A stretch of DNA of 64,000 nt from Cyanidiococcus yangmingshanensis (taxonomy: Eukaryota; Rhodophyta; Bangiophyceae; Cyanidiales; Cyanidiaceae): positions 248,001-312,000 of the forward strand of contig VWRR01000002.1 of NCBI GenBank assembly GCA_013995675.1, written 5' to 3'. The notes below the pieces were generated by a model, which had not been told where the DNA came from, searched no databases, and saw nothing but the letters and a program-made list of their open reading frames with translations. This document shows positions 10,736 through 20,827 of this stretch, in pieces; the first letter of the stretch is position 1, and each line of letters opens with the position of its first letter. The translations under genes were made by a program, and so were the position numbers.

Positions 10736-11098
10736 ATGAGGCCAGATAAAAAAGATTATCGTGCTCCTGGTTTTTGGCCAGGAGGCAAAATTGGAAAGCC
10801 AAAGCGTTTCGAGACACCAGTCCCGCTCACCAGAGCGCAGCTTCTTCGGCTTCGGAACGAGTTCTACGAAACCCGAACTGAGGGTCACCTCGAGGTATGG
10901 GCCGCGATCAGATCTGCAGCACATAGTCAAGAATCTGGTGATGACGAGCTTGCTTATGCAATCATTCAAGCTGCTGGAATTCTCCCTGCAGAGGTAGGCT
11001 CTGCCGGAGAGGGCCTCGGTGAGCGCATCGCCCCTTCGGAGCAGGGCCGTAGGGTACCTATTCGGTATATTTTGTGGTTGCGTTTGGCAACCATATAA
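10736..11098 (+). CDS. UBTD1/UBTD2-type N-terminal domain protein (DC-UbP-like)
   Basis: A 120-residue protein beginning at an ATG. After a basic Gly/Pro-rich leader (FWPGGKIGKPKRF), residues ~28-85 follow the ubiquitin-domain-containing protein 1/2 N-terminal domain: LTRAQLLRLRNEFYETR corresponds to the family's LTxxQLRxKRDEFWDT, HLEVWAAIRSAAHS to RKEIWDALKAAA, and DELAYAIIQAAGI to HELAQAILDGA. In animals this domain binds ubiquitin-pathway enzymes. The C-terminal ubiquitin-like domain of animal UBTD proteins is absent here, so this is a domain-only form or a truncated reading. It is divergent from the acidic protein to its left. The family call is from pattern recall, not a search. Confidence 0.65.
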   Translation: MRPDKKDYRAPGFWPGGKIGKPKRFETPVPLTRAQLLRLRNEFYETRTEGHLEVWAAIRSAAHSQESGDDELAYAIIQAAGILPAEVGSAGEGLGERIAPSEQGRRVPIRYILWLRLATI

Positions 11099-12025
11099 GC
11101 ACTATCGAACTCTGGAGCGTGTTTATGATTTTCGCGGATTCTTATACGAAGTTCCAAAAGAATGCATCGCGACTCCGGCGAATCTCGTACCTGAGAGCTG
11201 TGAGCAGTGAACAGACCCTCTCGAGCTAGTTGCCAAACTGCCACAACAAGGTCAAACTTGGACCAGAAACATCCCGCGTCAGGTTTCGACCGAGACGGTC
11301 TTCAGAATAGGGTCTATTTTGATGTTTCTGTACATCTTCAAGCGCAGTTTCTTTGAACCCGTAAATGCGCTTGTTTTTCCTATCTGTTCCCATCGTATTC
11401 AGCTGGAAGATAGCGTGAATCCTGATTTAACAATTCTTCAAATCACCTAGAACTATTACACAGTAATCACGGAGGAGAGTTTGGGTTGGTTCCATTCCCG
11501 GCGAGCAGTTAAATGGCGTGGAAGTAGCAGGTGTTGAGAGCCCTCAAACCCCGTCTCATCGATTTGGCATGAAAAGACTGATCGTCGTAGGCGCTTAAAC
11601 GCTCCCAAACCTCCATAGAGGCCATAATATTTCTTAAAAGATTCGAAATCACCGGATTACTATTTTCATCAGGAGACAAGAGGAAAGCGCCTTATTAAAA
11701 ATACAGCTGCTGTTCGATCAACGTTGGCGCTTCAGTGGTTACATGATAAATCCTTCGCCCCGAAAATTGGACAAAACCTAGCCTTCCGTAGAGGAATTTT
11801 GACAGCACAGAGTTCCAGAATAAATGGTTTCAGTCAAGAATGCTAACTGAGAAGTCAACCACAGATTTGAAAAGTAGCGTCGACAGAAGAGCTGTTAGAA
11901 CCAACTTCATGAAAGCGACGGAAAGTTTTGATCTAGTGAAGATTCTTTGATTTTCTGGAGCGGCCAATACGTTCTGGGGTGAAAACGGGAGCTTCCGAAA
12001 TCTTTTTGGCGTACAAAATATCCAT
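11099..12025. other. Intergenic, nothing recognised
   Basis: About 930 bases with no open frame of coding character and no RNA or repeat that I can recognise. The plus-strand frames at its right end only mirror the minus-strand gene that follows. Confidence 0.5.
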
Positions 12026-12874
12026 CTATGCTCCTGACGCAGGGAATCGTCTCGTCTCCCTATCCTGTGAGCAACTCTGGAGTGCGTTGGTCAGGAGTTC
12101 AGCGAAACGTGCCGTTCCGCCATGGCGAGCTACTGCATTCGCAAGCCCTGACGCCCCCAGTGAGTGCATCACTTTATACGTCGGCACCAGATTCAGGGGA
12201 AGAGAATGCTCAACGATAAACTTTTTGAGTTCTACGAATGTTCTCTGCTCATCATCCCAGAATCCATTTGGTTTTCTGTGTATCTTCAATCGCAAACGTT
12301 CGGCCACTTTTGGGAATCCACCATGCTTTCTTATTGCCCGAATAAGGTCTGAGCGATTATGCGATAAAAGCTGACGGGCAGTGGGCATCAGACTTCGTTC
12401 TTCGCAATGCGTAGCGATAAAGTCGTTGAGTTCCTTTTCTAGGTTTTCAAATTTTTTCCAAAAATTGGGCGGCATCATTCGCCCTCGGCGCAAGTTGACC
12501 GCAAAAGTTACGAAAAGGCTCCTTGGTCGGGCGACTGAGGTCGGTTTCAAGTTGAGTTTTGCAGCGACGGCCTCCCAACCACCATGCAAGCGGATTGGGT
12601 AGAGCAAATCCGCACGAGGAAACCGCGCAGAAACGAACTCGCGTTCGCTGGGCAAACGACCGTCAGCTTCAAAACCGTTCTCCCGTAAGAATCCTCGAAT
12701 CTCCATATCAACATTAGCAAAATTTTTCCAAAATCCCGCCGGCTTTCTTTCCCTTTCGGAGACATTTTCAGTTCGCTGTTTATCGACTTGTTGCGCGCGG
12801 ACTCTGCAAGAATTCTGACCGCGTAACTCACGTCGATGGGAATGGTTTAAAACGGTTAAGTTTACCAACCACAT
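12026..12874 (-). CDS. HGG-repeat protein 1 (three ~65-75-residue repeats, function unknown)
   Basis: A 282-residue basic protein from an ATG at 12874. Residues ~47-270 are three copies of one unit: G/N-FW, an amphipathic helix with Glu-Leu/Ile, a Leu/Met-Pro-Ser/Thr turn, a second helix ending in a basic position, then HGG and V/FA-x-x-L. The three signature points read HGGWEAVAAKLNL, HGGFPKVAERLRL and HGGTARFAELL; the third copy is the most divergent. I recall similar units in predicted organellar proteins of algae and plants but cannot name the family. The basic charge would suit nucleic-acid binding (inference). A second member sits at 43999-45215. The reading frame is unbroken. Confidence 0.75.
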   Translation of the reverse strand: MWLVNLTVLNHSHRRELRGQNSCRVRAQQVDKQRTENVSERERKPAGFWKNFANVDMEIRGFLRENGFEADGRLPSEREFVSARFPRADLLYPIRLHGGWEAVAAKLNLKPTSVARPRSLFVTFAVNLRRGRMMPPNFWKKFENLEKELNDFIATHCEERSLMPTARQLLSHNRSDLIRAIRKHGGFPKVAERLRLKIHRKPNGFWDDEQRTFVELKKFIVEHSLPLNLVPTYKVMHSLGASGLANAVARHGGTARFAELLTNALQSCSQDRETRRFPASGA

Positions 12875-13472
12875 CTCGAGCTCCTGTATAACTCTTTATC
12901 GTTTTTCTGTGCAGAGTTCATGTAGAAAATGTAGCAACTCTGCAAAAAGCGCAGTTGCGACGTGCGTTGAAAGGAGAACCTGACTGTTGTCTTATTCGCT
13001 TAGACGTATTCTGCCGGTACCCAGTGTCCGGCTAGACAAATCTAAGCCTTCATACCCTAATCGAGATCGAGGCGCCGCAGCTCGACGATCACCTGTCTAA
13101 ACGGTGAGCGATGCCAATCCGGATACGCCTAGGCCGCCTTTGCCGGACCGTGGTCCCATGCCGACGAGAAAGCGCCGTCGCAACAATAGATTGGACTCAG
13201 ACATTCTGGTTGCGAGCAAATAACCATCGAAATTGTTCAGGAGCTTAATGCCAACCGAGAAATTTACAAGCCCAGTCAGATTGTCCACAAGAATTCAAAA
13301 AATTCGCGGGAGTGAGCGCCACGAGTTGGAAGACTGCAGAACCTAAAATAGAAGGCTCTTGCTCGCTCCGAAGAACCGAAAATAGCTGCCTCTCAAAGAG
13401 TTGTTCCAGAATATAGATCCCATTGGGGACAAAAATAGCCCCACCTGAAACTGAGCTTCACGCCGCACAGTC
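12875..13472. other. Intergenic, nothing firm
   Basis: About 600 bases. A minus-strand 63-codon frame (13288-13097) begins at GTG and has a Gly/Arg/Lys-rich tail (MGPRSGKGGLG). Its composition is suggestive but no family is recognised and it lacks an initial ATG, so I do not call it a gene. Confidence 0.4.
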
Positions 13473-15036
13473 TCAACGAAGTTTCTTATCAAAATCATCA
13501 AACAACTCCTGATTTTGTTCAATCAGACTTTTCGCGGTTGTGTACGCAATGTCTTCGGCATCAATCTGTTTCAGCTTCGAACGAAGGCGACGAGCTTTCT
13601 CCAACTTGCGCATCACTGCCGGAGTCCGCGAACGTAACAGCTGATACCACTCGAGTCGGGCTTGATTCCTCTTCGCAATGAGAGCGTTCTGCTGCCTTTG
13701 ACGATACCATCGCACAACTGGGATAATGATAAAGGCAAGCGCATAGCCCAGAAGCGGGGGATACAGCCATTTCAGAAATGGTAGTGGTACCGTTCTTAAT
13801 TGGGCCATGTACTCTCCAAGCGTTACCGCACCGAGAAGATTCAGGACACCCAAACCAGCCGCACCCAAAATTTGCCCCGAGGACGCCTTAGAGAAGACAT
13901 ATTCTTTCTCTTCAATGTAGCCAAGATCTGTTGAGGCACTCGAGTCCGCGCTCGAACCCACAACGGATCCACTTGTTGAAGCGGTGTTCAACAGGTCGGG
14001 GAAAACGTACACGATGTCGCCGTCATCTGTTACTTCCGGCCTGCCACCAAATTTTTCTAAAACTGGCAGCATGAATGATTCGTCCACAACGTTTGTCTCA
14101 TCAGATTTTTGCGGCTGTGGAGGATTCAGAAACGGCGCAATTTGCTCAGCTGTGACTGCCCCTCCACAGCGTCGAATGATTTCGCCGATTTTCTGCCAAC
14201 GGTGCGTATCAACTTCGGCGTTGGGGTTCCCGTCTCCGAAAAGGAATGAGAATATGCTTTCCAAGAATGACATGTCCCCTTTCCGCTTTCGTGCTCCATA
14301 CCTTCGATCCGAATAGAACACGAGATCAAACGGACTTGGGCCCATCCACAGGTACAGGCTGCCGCCAGGATAACTCCGGTTGTAGCCACCACGGCGGTCT
14401 TCGTCGCGGCTCTGCATGGAGCTGGATATGACCATGATGCTCGTGTAGATAATGAAAATTGACTGCCACGAGCATGATGCCGAAAGATATTCGCAGCAGA
14501 TAGTTGAGAACAGGCGCAAACTTTTTCCATCGATCACGCATTGCGAAAAAGACACTTTCTTGCAGCAGGACCCTACGCACGTTCGAAGGGAAGACGTAAA
14601 CAATTTCTCCGTCACGAGAAACTTCCAGGTGGCCACCAACAACGTTTGCAAGAGACACAAGACAACGCTGTGCTATCGGAAGGTCAATGCCCACTTGAGA
14701 CGCGACATCCGCAACAGTCACTCTGCCTCCTAGGGATTCCACCGCTCCAAGAACGCGGTCGTCGACTTTGTTCGAACCGAAATTCTTGGAGTCATTCTCG
14801 GCAGTATATGAGCACTCAAGCTGAAAACGATCCTGACGATAGTGTGCCTCATCTTTACGGCTCCAACCAAGCGGTCGCTGTAGAGAGCGAGTTGTGCCCC
14901 TCCAAAGAGGGCGTCTTCCGTGAACTCGACGGTTCACTCTAGTGTCCGACACAGAGTACTTGCAAACAAAGCCTCCTCTGGCTCTTGAAGGGAAACCAGT
15001 ACGTATGATCCAGTGCTTGGTCAGAGATTGCCACAT
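13473..15036 (-). CDS. Plastid membrane protein of the Arabidopsis At5g03900 family
   Basis: The product resembles At5g03900, a predicted chloroplast protein annotated in plants as 'iron-sulfur cluster biosynthesis family'; its biochemical role is not established to my knowledge. An N-terminal basic leader (from ATG 15036) fits a transit peptide. Landmarks in order: ESLGGRVTVADVASQVG, DGEIVYVFPSN, a membrane helix, SFLFGDGNPNAEVD, a second FGGRPEV/DIVYVFP unit, and C-terminal membrane segments followed by a basic coiled tail rich in Lys/Arg/Glu. The N-terminal and C-terminal parts lie in different frames: the first reads to GTC, and the family sequence resumes one base later (ATT TTC ATT) at 14460. 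It is divergent from FAH with 158 bases between start codons. Confidence 0.85.
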
Positions 15037-15194
15037 ACTCTAGGTGTCTCTACAAAGTTCGCGAAAGGAACACCCACCGCTGAATGTGTACTGGTTTGAC
15101 AACAAAAAAATTTCTGCGCGTCCGAGCCCGCAGAGATCTCGATTAGGGTTCGAACTCCGCGCCCCAGGCTACGTACTTGATCAGCCTGAGCCAC

Positions 15195-16488
15195 ATGGAA
15201 GAAGCAGTGTCTTTCATATCCGTGAGCGGCGACTCCGACTTTACTCTGAGCAATATTCCTTTTGGGGTTTTCCGAAAAGCGTCAGACTCTTCATTCGAAC
15301 CGCACGTCGGAGTGGCTATCGGAGACAAGGTCCTTGACCTTTTTGCAGTTGCCGAGACGGGATTGTTTGAGAACTGTGCACCCGATTCTCCGCTTCGTGG
15401 TAGTCCGGATGTTGTTTTTCGGCAGCGCTCTCTCAACAACTTCATACGTCTTGGCAAAAAGTGTCATTCAGAGGTTCGACAGCTCCTTCAGAGAGCGCTC
15501 GCAAAAGACAGTCCTGTCTGCCCCCAGTTGGAAAGAAGTGCAGAATCCGAGGACGAGAATCCATTTTTCCACGAGCAAAGTGCGGTGCAGATGTCATTGC
15601 CTGTTGAAGTCAGGTGATTATACGGATTTTTACGCATCCAAAGAGCATGCATCCCATCTCGGTTTGATGATGCGAGGTCCAGGAAATGAGCTGCCTCCAA
15701 ACTATCTGCACCTTCCCATTGGCTACCACGGGAGAGCCTCTTCTATTGTGGTTTCCGGAACACAGATTCGTCGGCCCTGGGGACAGGTTCAGCCAGTAGA
15801 ATCTGGAGTGCCGCATTTTCGCCCCACAGAGCGTCTCGATTTCGAGCTCGAAGTCGGAGCAATTATCGGACAAGACAGCGTCTTAGGAGAAAGGGTACGG
15901 ATCGATTGTAGCCGGGACTACATCTTCGGGTATGTCTTGGTGAACGACTGGAGTGCGCGCGATGTCCAACGCTGGGAATATCAACCACTGGGCCCTTTCA
16001 ACTCGAAAAATTTTGGAACTTCAATATCTCCCTGGGTGGTTCTCCAGGAGGCGCTTGAACCTTTTCGCGTTCCGGCGCCACGACAGGACCCTCCAGTGTT
16101 AGAATATTTGAACCAGAACCTCAATCGCTCGAACTTTGATTTGAATCTCAACGTATATCTTAACGGCAAGGAGATAAGCCGATGCAATTTCCGTGGTATG
16201 TACTGGACTTTTGAGCAGATGATCGCCCATCATACCTCAACTGGTTGCAACCTGCGTTGCGGAGACCTCATCGCTAGCGGCACCGTCTCGGGGAAAGAAC
16301 CAGGCACATACGGGTCCCTGATCGAACTCTGCTGGGGTGGCAAAGACCCGCTTGTCCTACCCGACGGAAGCAGACGGGTGTTCCTAGAGGACCACGATGA
16401 AGTCGTTCTTCGCGGCCATGCTGGCTCAGGTTTGCAGCGGGTAGGATTTGGAGTTTGCAGTGGACAAATTTTACCTGCAATCGGCTAA
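15195..16488 (+). CDS. FAH: Fumarylacetoacetase (tyrosine degradation), with an internal +1 frame break
   Basis: FAH hydrolyses fumarylacetoacetate to fumarate and acetoacetate, the last step of tyrosine breakdown, in the cytosol. Starting at ATG 15195, the N-terminal SH3-like domain reads SDFTLSNIPFGVF and GVAIGDKVLDL. The catalytic domain shows GDYTDFYASKEHA, LPIGYHGRASS, LDFELEVGAIIG (metal-binding Glu region), NDWSARDVQRWEY and GPFNSKNFGTSISPWV, and ends GFGVCSGQILPAIG, close to human FAH throughout. The two domains are in different frames: the first reaches GAA GTC AGG TGA (stop at 15615), while the conserved GDYTDFY begins at 15613, one base later. So either the adenine at 15612 is surplus or translation shifts there. 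It is divergent from the At5g03900-like gene. Confidence 0.92.
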
Positions 16489-16741
16489 CAGTTTCAAGAT
16501 GTCGCATCCAGAATAGTGGAGTCGGGTTCCTTCTTGCACGCTGAAATGGGGAGCCATGGATACCGAGCCTCAGCAGATCTTCGAAAATACGAATTTTTTG
16601 TTGCGTCAAGTCCAAAGAGCATCGGCGTGTCGCTTTCAGAAAGATCATATCTTAAATCCTCGGCAGTTTCGCAGTGCGCCTACTCGATGAGTGCCAAGCC
16701 TGTGCTACCAGTGGAAAACAGACTTGTTCATAGCGAACCGG

Positions 16742-18265
16742 CTAGACATCAAATACAGACAAGTAACCGAAGGAATCCGTTACTGCCAAAATGTTCATCG
16801 GCCCATGGACATCGCCTGCTCCAATAAGGCTTTCAAGTCCGGCTACGGCCTCCACTGATTTCGTTGAATGGTACTCACACCGAAAACCGTGACCATGCCA
16901 TTCTGGAGTGATGCTTTCACTGCTATCATCGCATTGCCATATGACAACCGAGGGTGATCCGAAGGAGGCAATGTGATGAGGCGTTAGCGACCGAAGATCA
17001 CCAACAGTTTTCTGTGCGCGATCGGTAACACGCCCGAGTTCACGAAGAGTCCTCAGGTCAAGCTTACAGAGCATCCCGTCCATGTAACCAAGGACGATGA
17101 CAGAGGCTGAGCTGCCGCTGTAATCGTGCGCAAAAAGACCATCATGAAATGTTTCCAGCAAGCAAATAGCAGAGCGTGATGGCGGGAGGCGAAGATCAAA
17201 CAAATACAATCCGCCATCATCAGTGGTAGCAGTAAATGTCTCTGTAGAATGTCCGACAGATTTAAGCTGTCGAACACTGCTAAGCACTCGCCCAATGGAT
17301 GCGCGGCCAACTTCGGCTTGGTCATCTGGAAACTGAGAAGAACTGATAGTTCCATAGTCTGCAACTGAAAACGATCTTTCGAAGGCGGTTAACAACAGCT
17401 GACCATCGAAACCAATCGTGCACACGTGGTCCATGTCCCCAATGAGGATCATCTCGCGTATTTCGTCTCTATGTAAATGCCTAGTCAGGAGTGGCTTGTC
17501 GGGTCCTGAAACGAGACTCTCAGCATTCGTGTGTACCAACCCAAGGCGCCCACGAGAGAGAGCCAAAACTATTGTATTCATTCGAGCATATGCAATGTCG
17601 CGGAGAAAGCCATCCAATTGGCACGACCACCACTGGTATGTCTCAGGCGGTTTCTCTTTTTTTCTATGAGCTTTCTTGAGAGCGCCTTTGAAATATTCTT
17701 CTGTATGCGCTGCATTTGTTCGATCTGGCTCCAAATTTATATGCATCAAGCGATTTTGGCGGGCATTTAGTTCTTCCGGCTCTTCGGTGCCTACTACAAC
17801 TGCCCTAGCATCTGGTGATATGGCAGGTCGCGAGAGCGTCCACGAGATACTATGACTTCTCGTCTCTCGACAAAGTCCCAATCCTGCAGCGTGGATGACA
17901 AGTCGCGGTAGTCGATGTGGTACTGAAGTGCACATGTTGCAATGCAGGCTCTGATTGCTCAAAATTGTGTGTCTGTCCTCCAGGAAACACGATGTCGATT
18001 GTGTGCCGAAGGATGGGAAGTCTGCAGACGGGGCAACTGTATGGTCAGTCCGCTGAACTTCGATTTGCGGAATCGACTCTAGCAAAGAAGAAGAAGAGAA
18101 AATAGGATCTAAAGCTTCAGCATGACCCGACTGTAAGCTCTCTTGCCCGTCTAAAGAAATTGAGTCCATAAAACCCAGGGATGCCGGAAAGGGTGTTATC
18201 TCGCTTTCTTCGACTTCATCCTTAGTAACTGATTTGGCGAAACTCTCCATATATTCGTTACTCAT
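16742..18265 (-). CDS. WD40-like protein of unknown function
   Basis: A 507-residue protein from ATG 18265, unbroken. The first ~170 residues are acidic/Ser-rich and probably disordered, followed by a short basic linker (KKAHRKKEKPPETYQWW). From ~residue 210 the sequence has the spacing and strand pattern of WD40 blades, with degenerate repeat ends such as TTDDGGLYLFDLRLP, LGYMDGMLCKLDLRT, SPSVVIWQCDD and TDSFGYLSVFDV at the C terminus. I cannot assign it to a named WDR subfamily. It is convergent with FAH. Confidence 0.7.
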   Translation of the reverse strand: MSNEYMESFAKSVTKDEVEESEITPFPASLGFMDSISLDGQESLQSGHAEALDPIFSSSSLLESIPQIEVQRTDHTVAPSADFPSFGTQSTSCFLEDRHTILSNQSLHCNMCTSVPHRLPRLVIHAAGLGLCRETRSHSISWTLSRPAISPDARAVVVGTEEPEELNARQNRLMHINLEPDRTNAAHTEEYFKGALKKAHRKKEKPPETYQWWSCQLDGFLRDIAYARMNTIVLALSRGRLGLVHTNAESLVSGPDKPLLTRHLHRDEIREMILIGDMDHVCTIGFDGQLLLTAFERSFSVADYGTISSSQFPDDQAEVGRASIGRVLSSVRQLKSVGHSTETFTATTDDGGLYLFDLRLPPSRSAICLLETFHDGLFAHDYSGSSASVIVLGYMDGMLCKLDLRTLRELGRVTDRAQKTVGDLRSLTPHHIASFGSPSVVIWQCDDSSESITPEWHGHGFRCEYHSTKSVEAVAGLESLIGAGDVHGPMNILAVTDSFGYLSVFDV

Positions 18266-18325
18266 GATTAACCAGGAAAAATTAAGCAGTGGATTCCATG
18301 AAAACCACAGAAAGGTCTAAATGCT

Positions 18326-18652
18326 CTACGGTTGACGTCCGAACAAGTCGCGGAACGCCTGGGGAGGGGAATTTCCGTGCGCGAACCGAATCGTGACGCA
18401 CATAGACGCATGGTTGAACTCCTGAGCGCTATCCATGGACTCGAAGGGCTCAAATGACCAGTTGCTATCTGGCGGGGCTACCGCGAAGCCTGATCTACCC
18501 AAATGTTCCAGCGATTCTCTTACATTTACTAAATTTTTGGGTAACATCAGCAGAAGAGTTCGAGGGCAAGCCCATAGTAGCATTCCTGAGCGGTGCATAC
18601 TAAGCTGGTTTATCCAGTGTAGGTTTGAAAATCGAACTAGTGCCTGCAACAC
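18326..18652 (-). CDS. Small hypothetical protein
   Basis: A coding-like frame of about 108 codons that opens without an ATG (GTG at 18652; the first ATG gives ~90 residues beginning MHRSGMLLWACPRT). The frame is also open further upstream. The hydrophobic, Leu-rich first half loosely recalls a Pop5/Rpp14 type of fold (sheet-helix with a long amphipathic helix), but no diagnostic residue supports that. It lies 60 bases upstream of the WD40-like gene on the same strand. An unseen upstream start or frame break is possible. Confidence 0.35.
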   Translation of the reverse strand: MLQALVRFSNLHWINQLSMHRSGMLLWACPRTLLLMLPKNLVNVRESLEHLGRSGFAVAPPDSNWSFEPFESMDSAQEFNHASMCVTIRFAHGNSPPQAFRDLFGRQP

Positions 18653-19325
18653 AATCGCAAACAGAGCGGAACTTAAATCTTCAACGATAGTGGACTTTAG
18701 AAAGCGGAAATTTATCTAAGCGTCGTTTCTTGAGTTGAAAGTGGTCGTTCGCTCTAAGACCAGAAAGCTGGTTTTGTTGTATAGCAAAGGTTAGACTGAA
18801 CGCGAGTGCGGTTTACTCGTCTATTTCGTGTGTGGTTCGTGAGCCATATTCGTTCTGTTGCGCAACAATCTAGGACGCTAGAGCTCGGGCGCACAACCTG
18901 AAAACACTCCCAGTGAGCTGAAAACGCGGCCTCGAATGCTATTGCCTGGCTGCTCATCGTTTTCTAGCTGAGTCACAACTCCCGCGATATCCTCCAGAGC
19001 CCAATTGAAAAGACGGAACGCAACCGACCGGTGGTTCGATTCTAGCCCAGACCAGCGCCCAGGGCGGTTGCCGTTCTTCAAGGCTCACGGCCTCGACAGC
19101 CATTGCGACATGCACGGTCGCTGCGAAATGCGCCGTCACCGCAACAACAATGCAACTAGCGCTCATGCCCAGCCAAGCAATTGGCCAGCAGATTGGTGCA
19201 TCACAAGGTCCTTTGATCTATATAATTCTTCAAGAATAGTGAGCAAAAAAAGCGAAGCGTGCATACCGCAGACCTCTGAGCGCTCCGACCCTTAGCGGTT
19301 GGAGCCGGATGAACGGTGTCCGCCG
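18653..19325. other. Intergenic, nothing firm
   Basis: About 670 bases. It includes a B-box-like GGTTCGATTC near 19034, but no matching acceptor stem or D arm was found on either side, so it is not called a tRNA. Confidence 0.4.
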
Positions 19326-19644
19326 CTATCGCATACTTAGAGCCTCCACTCCAAAGTTCTTCAGCCGCTCCAACTCGTCCCTTGAAAAGGATTCTTGTGC
19401 TTCGTCATCCAGCTGCATTGGAGCTACGGCATGAGCTTGATCCGGGAACCATGAACGCCTCATCGCTCACTAGATCGAGGTTCAGAATCTGATACTCTAC
19501 ATGCGCACCCTGAAAGCAAGCTTCATCCAAATTTTGGAGAACTAAAGCCAAGCGTCCACAAGTCGCCAAGTTGCTTGTGGCTTCGTCTACGTCGAGGCCC
19601 CTTGCGCGAAAACGACGGCCTGTTTTCGCAGTGCGCACATCCAC
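19326..19644 (-). CDS. Small hypothetical protein, start unresolved
   Basis: Two overlapping minus-strand frames together look like one protein: VDEATSNLATCGRLALVLQN and ILNLDLVSDEAFMVP, then, one base later, APMQLDDEAQESF and a helical end (DELERLKNFGVEALSMR) before the stop at 19326. The switch lies at 19443 (CCC then GAT). No ATG is visible at the 5' end. I do not recognise the family. It is directly downstream of prefoldin on the same strand. Confidence 0.4.
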
Positions 19645-19757
19645 GGAGCGCTCTCGAACGTCCTCGGGCTGGGTTCCGGGACGCCCGACGCTTTCTCAGA
19701 TGGGGCGGGCTCCGAAAACCTGTGCCTTACTGCGAACCGGAGCCCTGAAGTGCACGG

Positions 19758-20111
19758 TCAGTCAGAGCCTGGGTCGCGCTGCAGCGTCTCACGGCTGGCG
19801 ACTAGTTTCTCCTCGAAGCGACGCTTCAGCTCAGAGAGTCTCTCCAGAGTCTGCCGCGCCTCCTCCTGGTCTCGAAGCACTTGGCTCTCTAGCTCTTCAC
19901 GTCGCAAGAACAAAAAACACTTGCCAACAGAACGCGCAGCTTGACGACCAGGTGCTAGTGAGTGCAGTGTGTCTAACGCTGCCTGCGCGAGCAGTTGGTC
20001 ACGTTTCGCGACCGCAAGCTGGGCTTCAACCTGAATAACTCGTCGCTCCAACTCCCGCAACTGCGAACGAACCGTAGCGGCCGACGGCTTGTCTGCGTGT
20101 TCTGCCTGCAT
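19758..20111 (-). CDS. PFDN1: Prefoldin subunit 1 (beta-type)
   Basis: A 117-residue protein from ATG 20111. It is a two-helix coiled coil (LRELERRVIQVEAQL and ARQTLERLSELKRRFEEKL) joined by the beta-hairpin signature SVGKCFLFLRREEL, which matches the GVGRMFILQ segment of prefoldin 1. Prefoldin is the hexameric cytosolic co-chaperone that hands nascent actin and tubulin to the CCT chaperonin. Length fits the family (~120). An upstream frame to 20263 (start MAAGAETRATL) is also coding-like but is not needed for a full-length subunit. Confidence 0.75.
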   Translation of the reverse strand: MQAEHADKPSAATVRSQLRELERRVIQVEAQLAVAKRDQLLAQAALDTLHSLAPGRQAARSVGKCFLFLRREELESQVLRDQEEARQTLERLSELKRRFEEKLVASRETLQRDPGSD

Positions 20112-20380
20112 GCCCGAGCGGATTCACTCGTGTGATCAGTAAGCGTCTGAAACTGGAGTGCAGACTCGACACACCGCTTCAAAGCTTCGCAATTAAGTGC
20201 AGGCTTCAATGTGGCGCGCGTCTCGGCCCCAGCAGCCATCCGATCCAGATCAGCGAGCTCCAAGCGATCGGATCATCGTGCGGGCTCACATCCTGTGGCC
20301 TGAGACAGCTTAAATATCAAGGGATCACCAGCCCAGTGCGTTTTTTCCTAAAAATCATGCTGGATGCGTTCAGGTGAATA

Positions 20381-20827
20381 TTATCTCCTGGCTTGGAACG
20401 TTAGACGCTTGATTGGATCAAGGTAAGTGCGCGCGCTCAGTGATCGTATCGTAATGAGATAGGCAATACTCATGGGCTGTGCGATAGCGCCTTCCGGGGA
20501 CATAGCGGGGCAGTAGGTGGTGATAAACGGACATTTTTGGAGCGCCCATTCATCCAGCGACTGTTGCACTTTGTGCAACCAAGCCACCCACGAGATGCGG
20601 CGGTGATTCGCAGCGAGAATCGTAGAGAACGCCGATCGCTCGAAGAAGTGCGCCGACTGCGCCGCCGTAGCGGTTGTTATCCATTTCAGCATTCGAGTTC
20701 CACTACCAGTACTCGCGACTAGCAGAACAGTCAAGCTCTGTCCAGTTGACCTGCTGCGGCATGTCTCTCCTCGAGGACGCATCTCTGCAATCAGAGCAGC
20801 TTCTCCATGTCTCAATGGCGGGCACAT
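20381..20827 (-). CDS. Hypothetical protein
   Basis: A 148-codon frame starting at an ATG, with internal ATGs also possible. The second half (WLHKVQQSLDEWALQ, PMSIAYLITIRS) has an even, coding-like composition. No domain recognised. It is upstream of prefoldin on the same strand and borders the gene-poor region. Confidence 0.35.
   Translation of the reverse strand: MCPPLRHGEAALIAEMRPRGETCRSRSTGQSLTVLLVASTGSGTRMLKWITTATAAQSAHFFERSAFSTILAANHRRISWVAWLHKVQQSLDEWALQKCPFITTYCPAMSPEGAIAQPMSIAYLITIRSLSARTYLDPIKRLTFQARR

Noticed and set aside
11979-12374. 131-codon plus-strand frame
   Set aside because: Antisense to HGG-repeat protein 1, whose repeats are clear.
13980-14320. 110-codon plus-strand frame
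   Set aside because: Antisense to the At5g03900-like gene.
15600-15625. A very small intron as the explanation of the FAH frame step
   Set aside because: Conserved residues are contiguous across the site with only one base in excess, and no GT-AG interval of realistic length fits.
19020-19070. tRNA-like B box (GGTTCGATTC) and possible acceptor end
   Set aside because: The T stem has a mismatch and no matching 5' acceptor strand or D arm occurs upstream, or downstream as a permuted tRNA would need.
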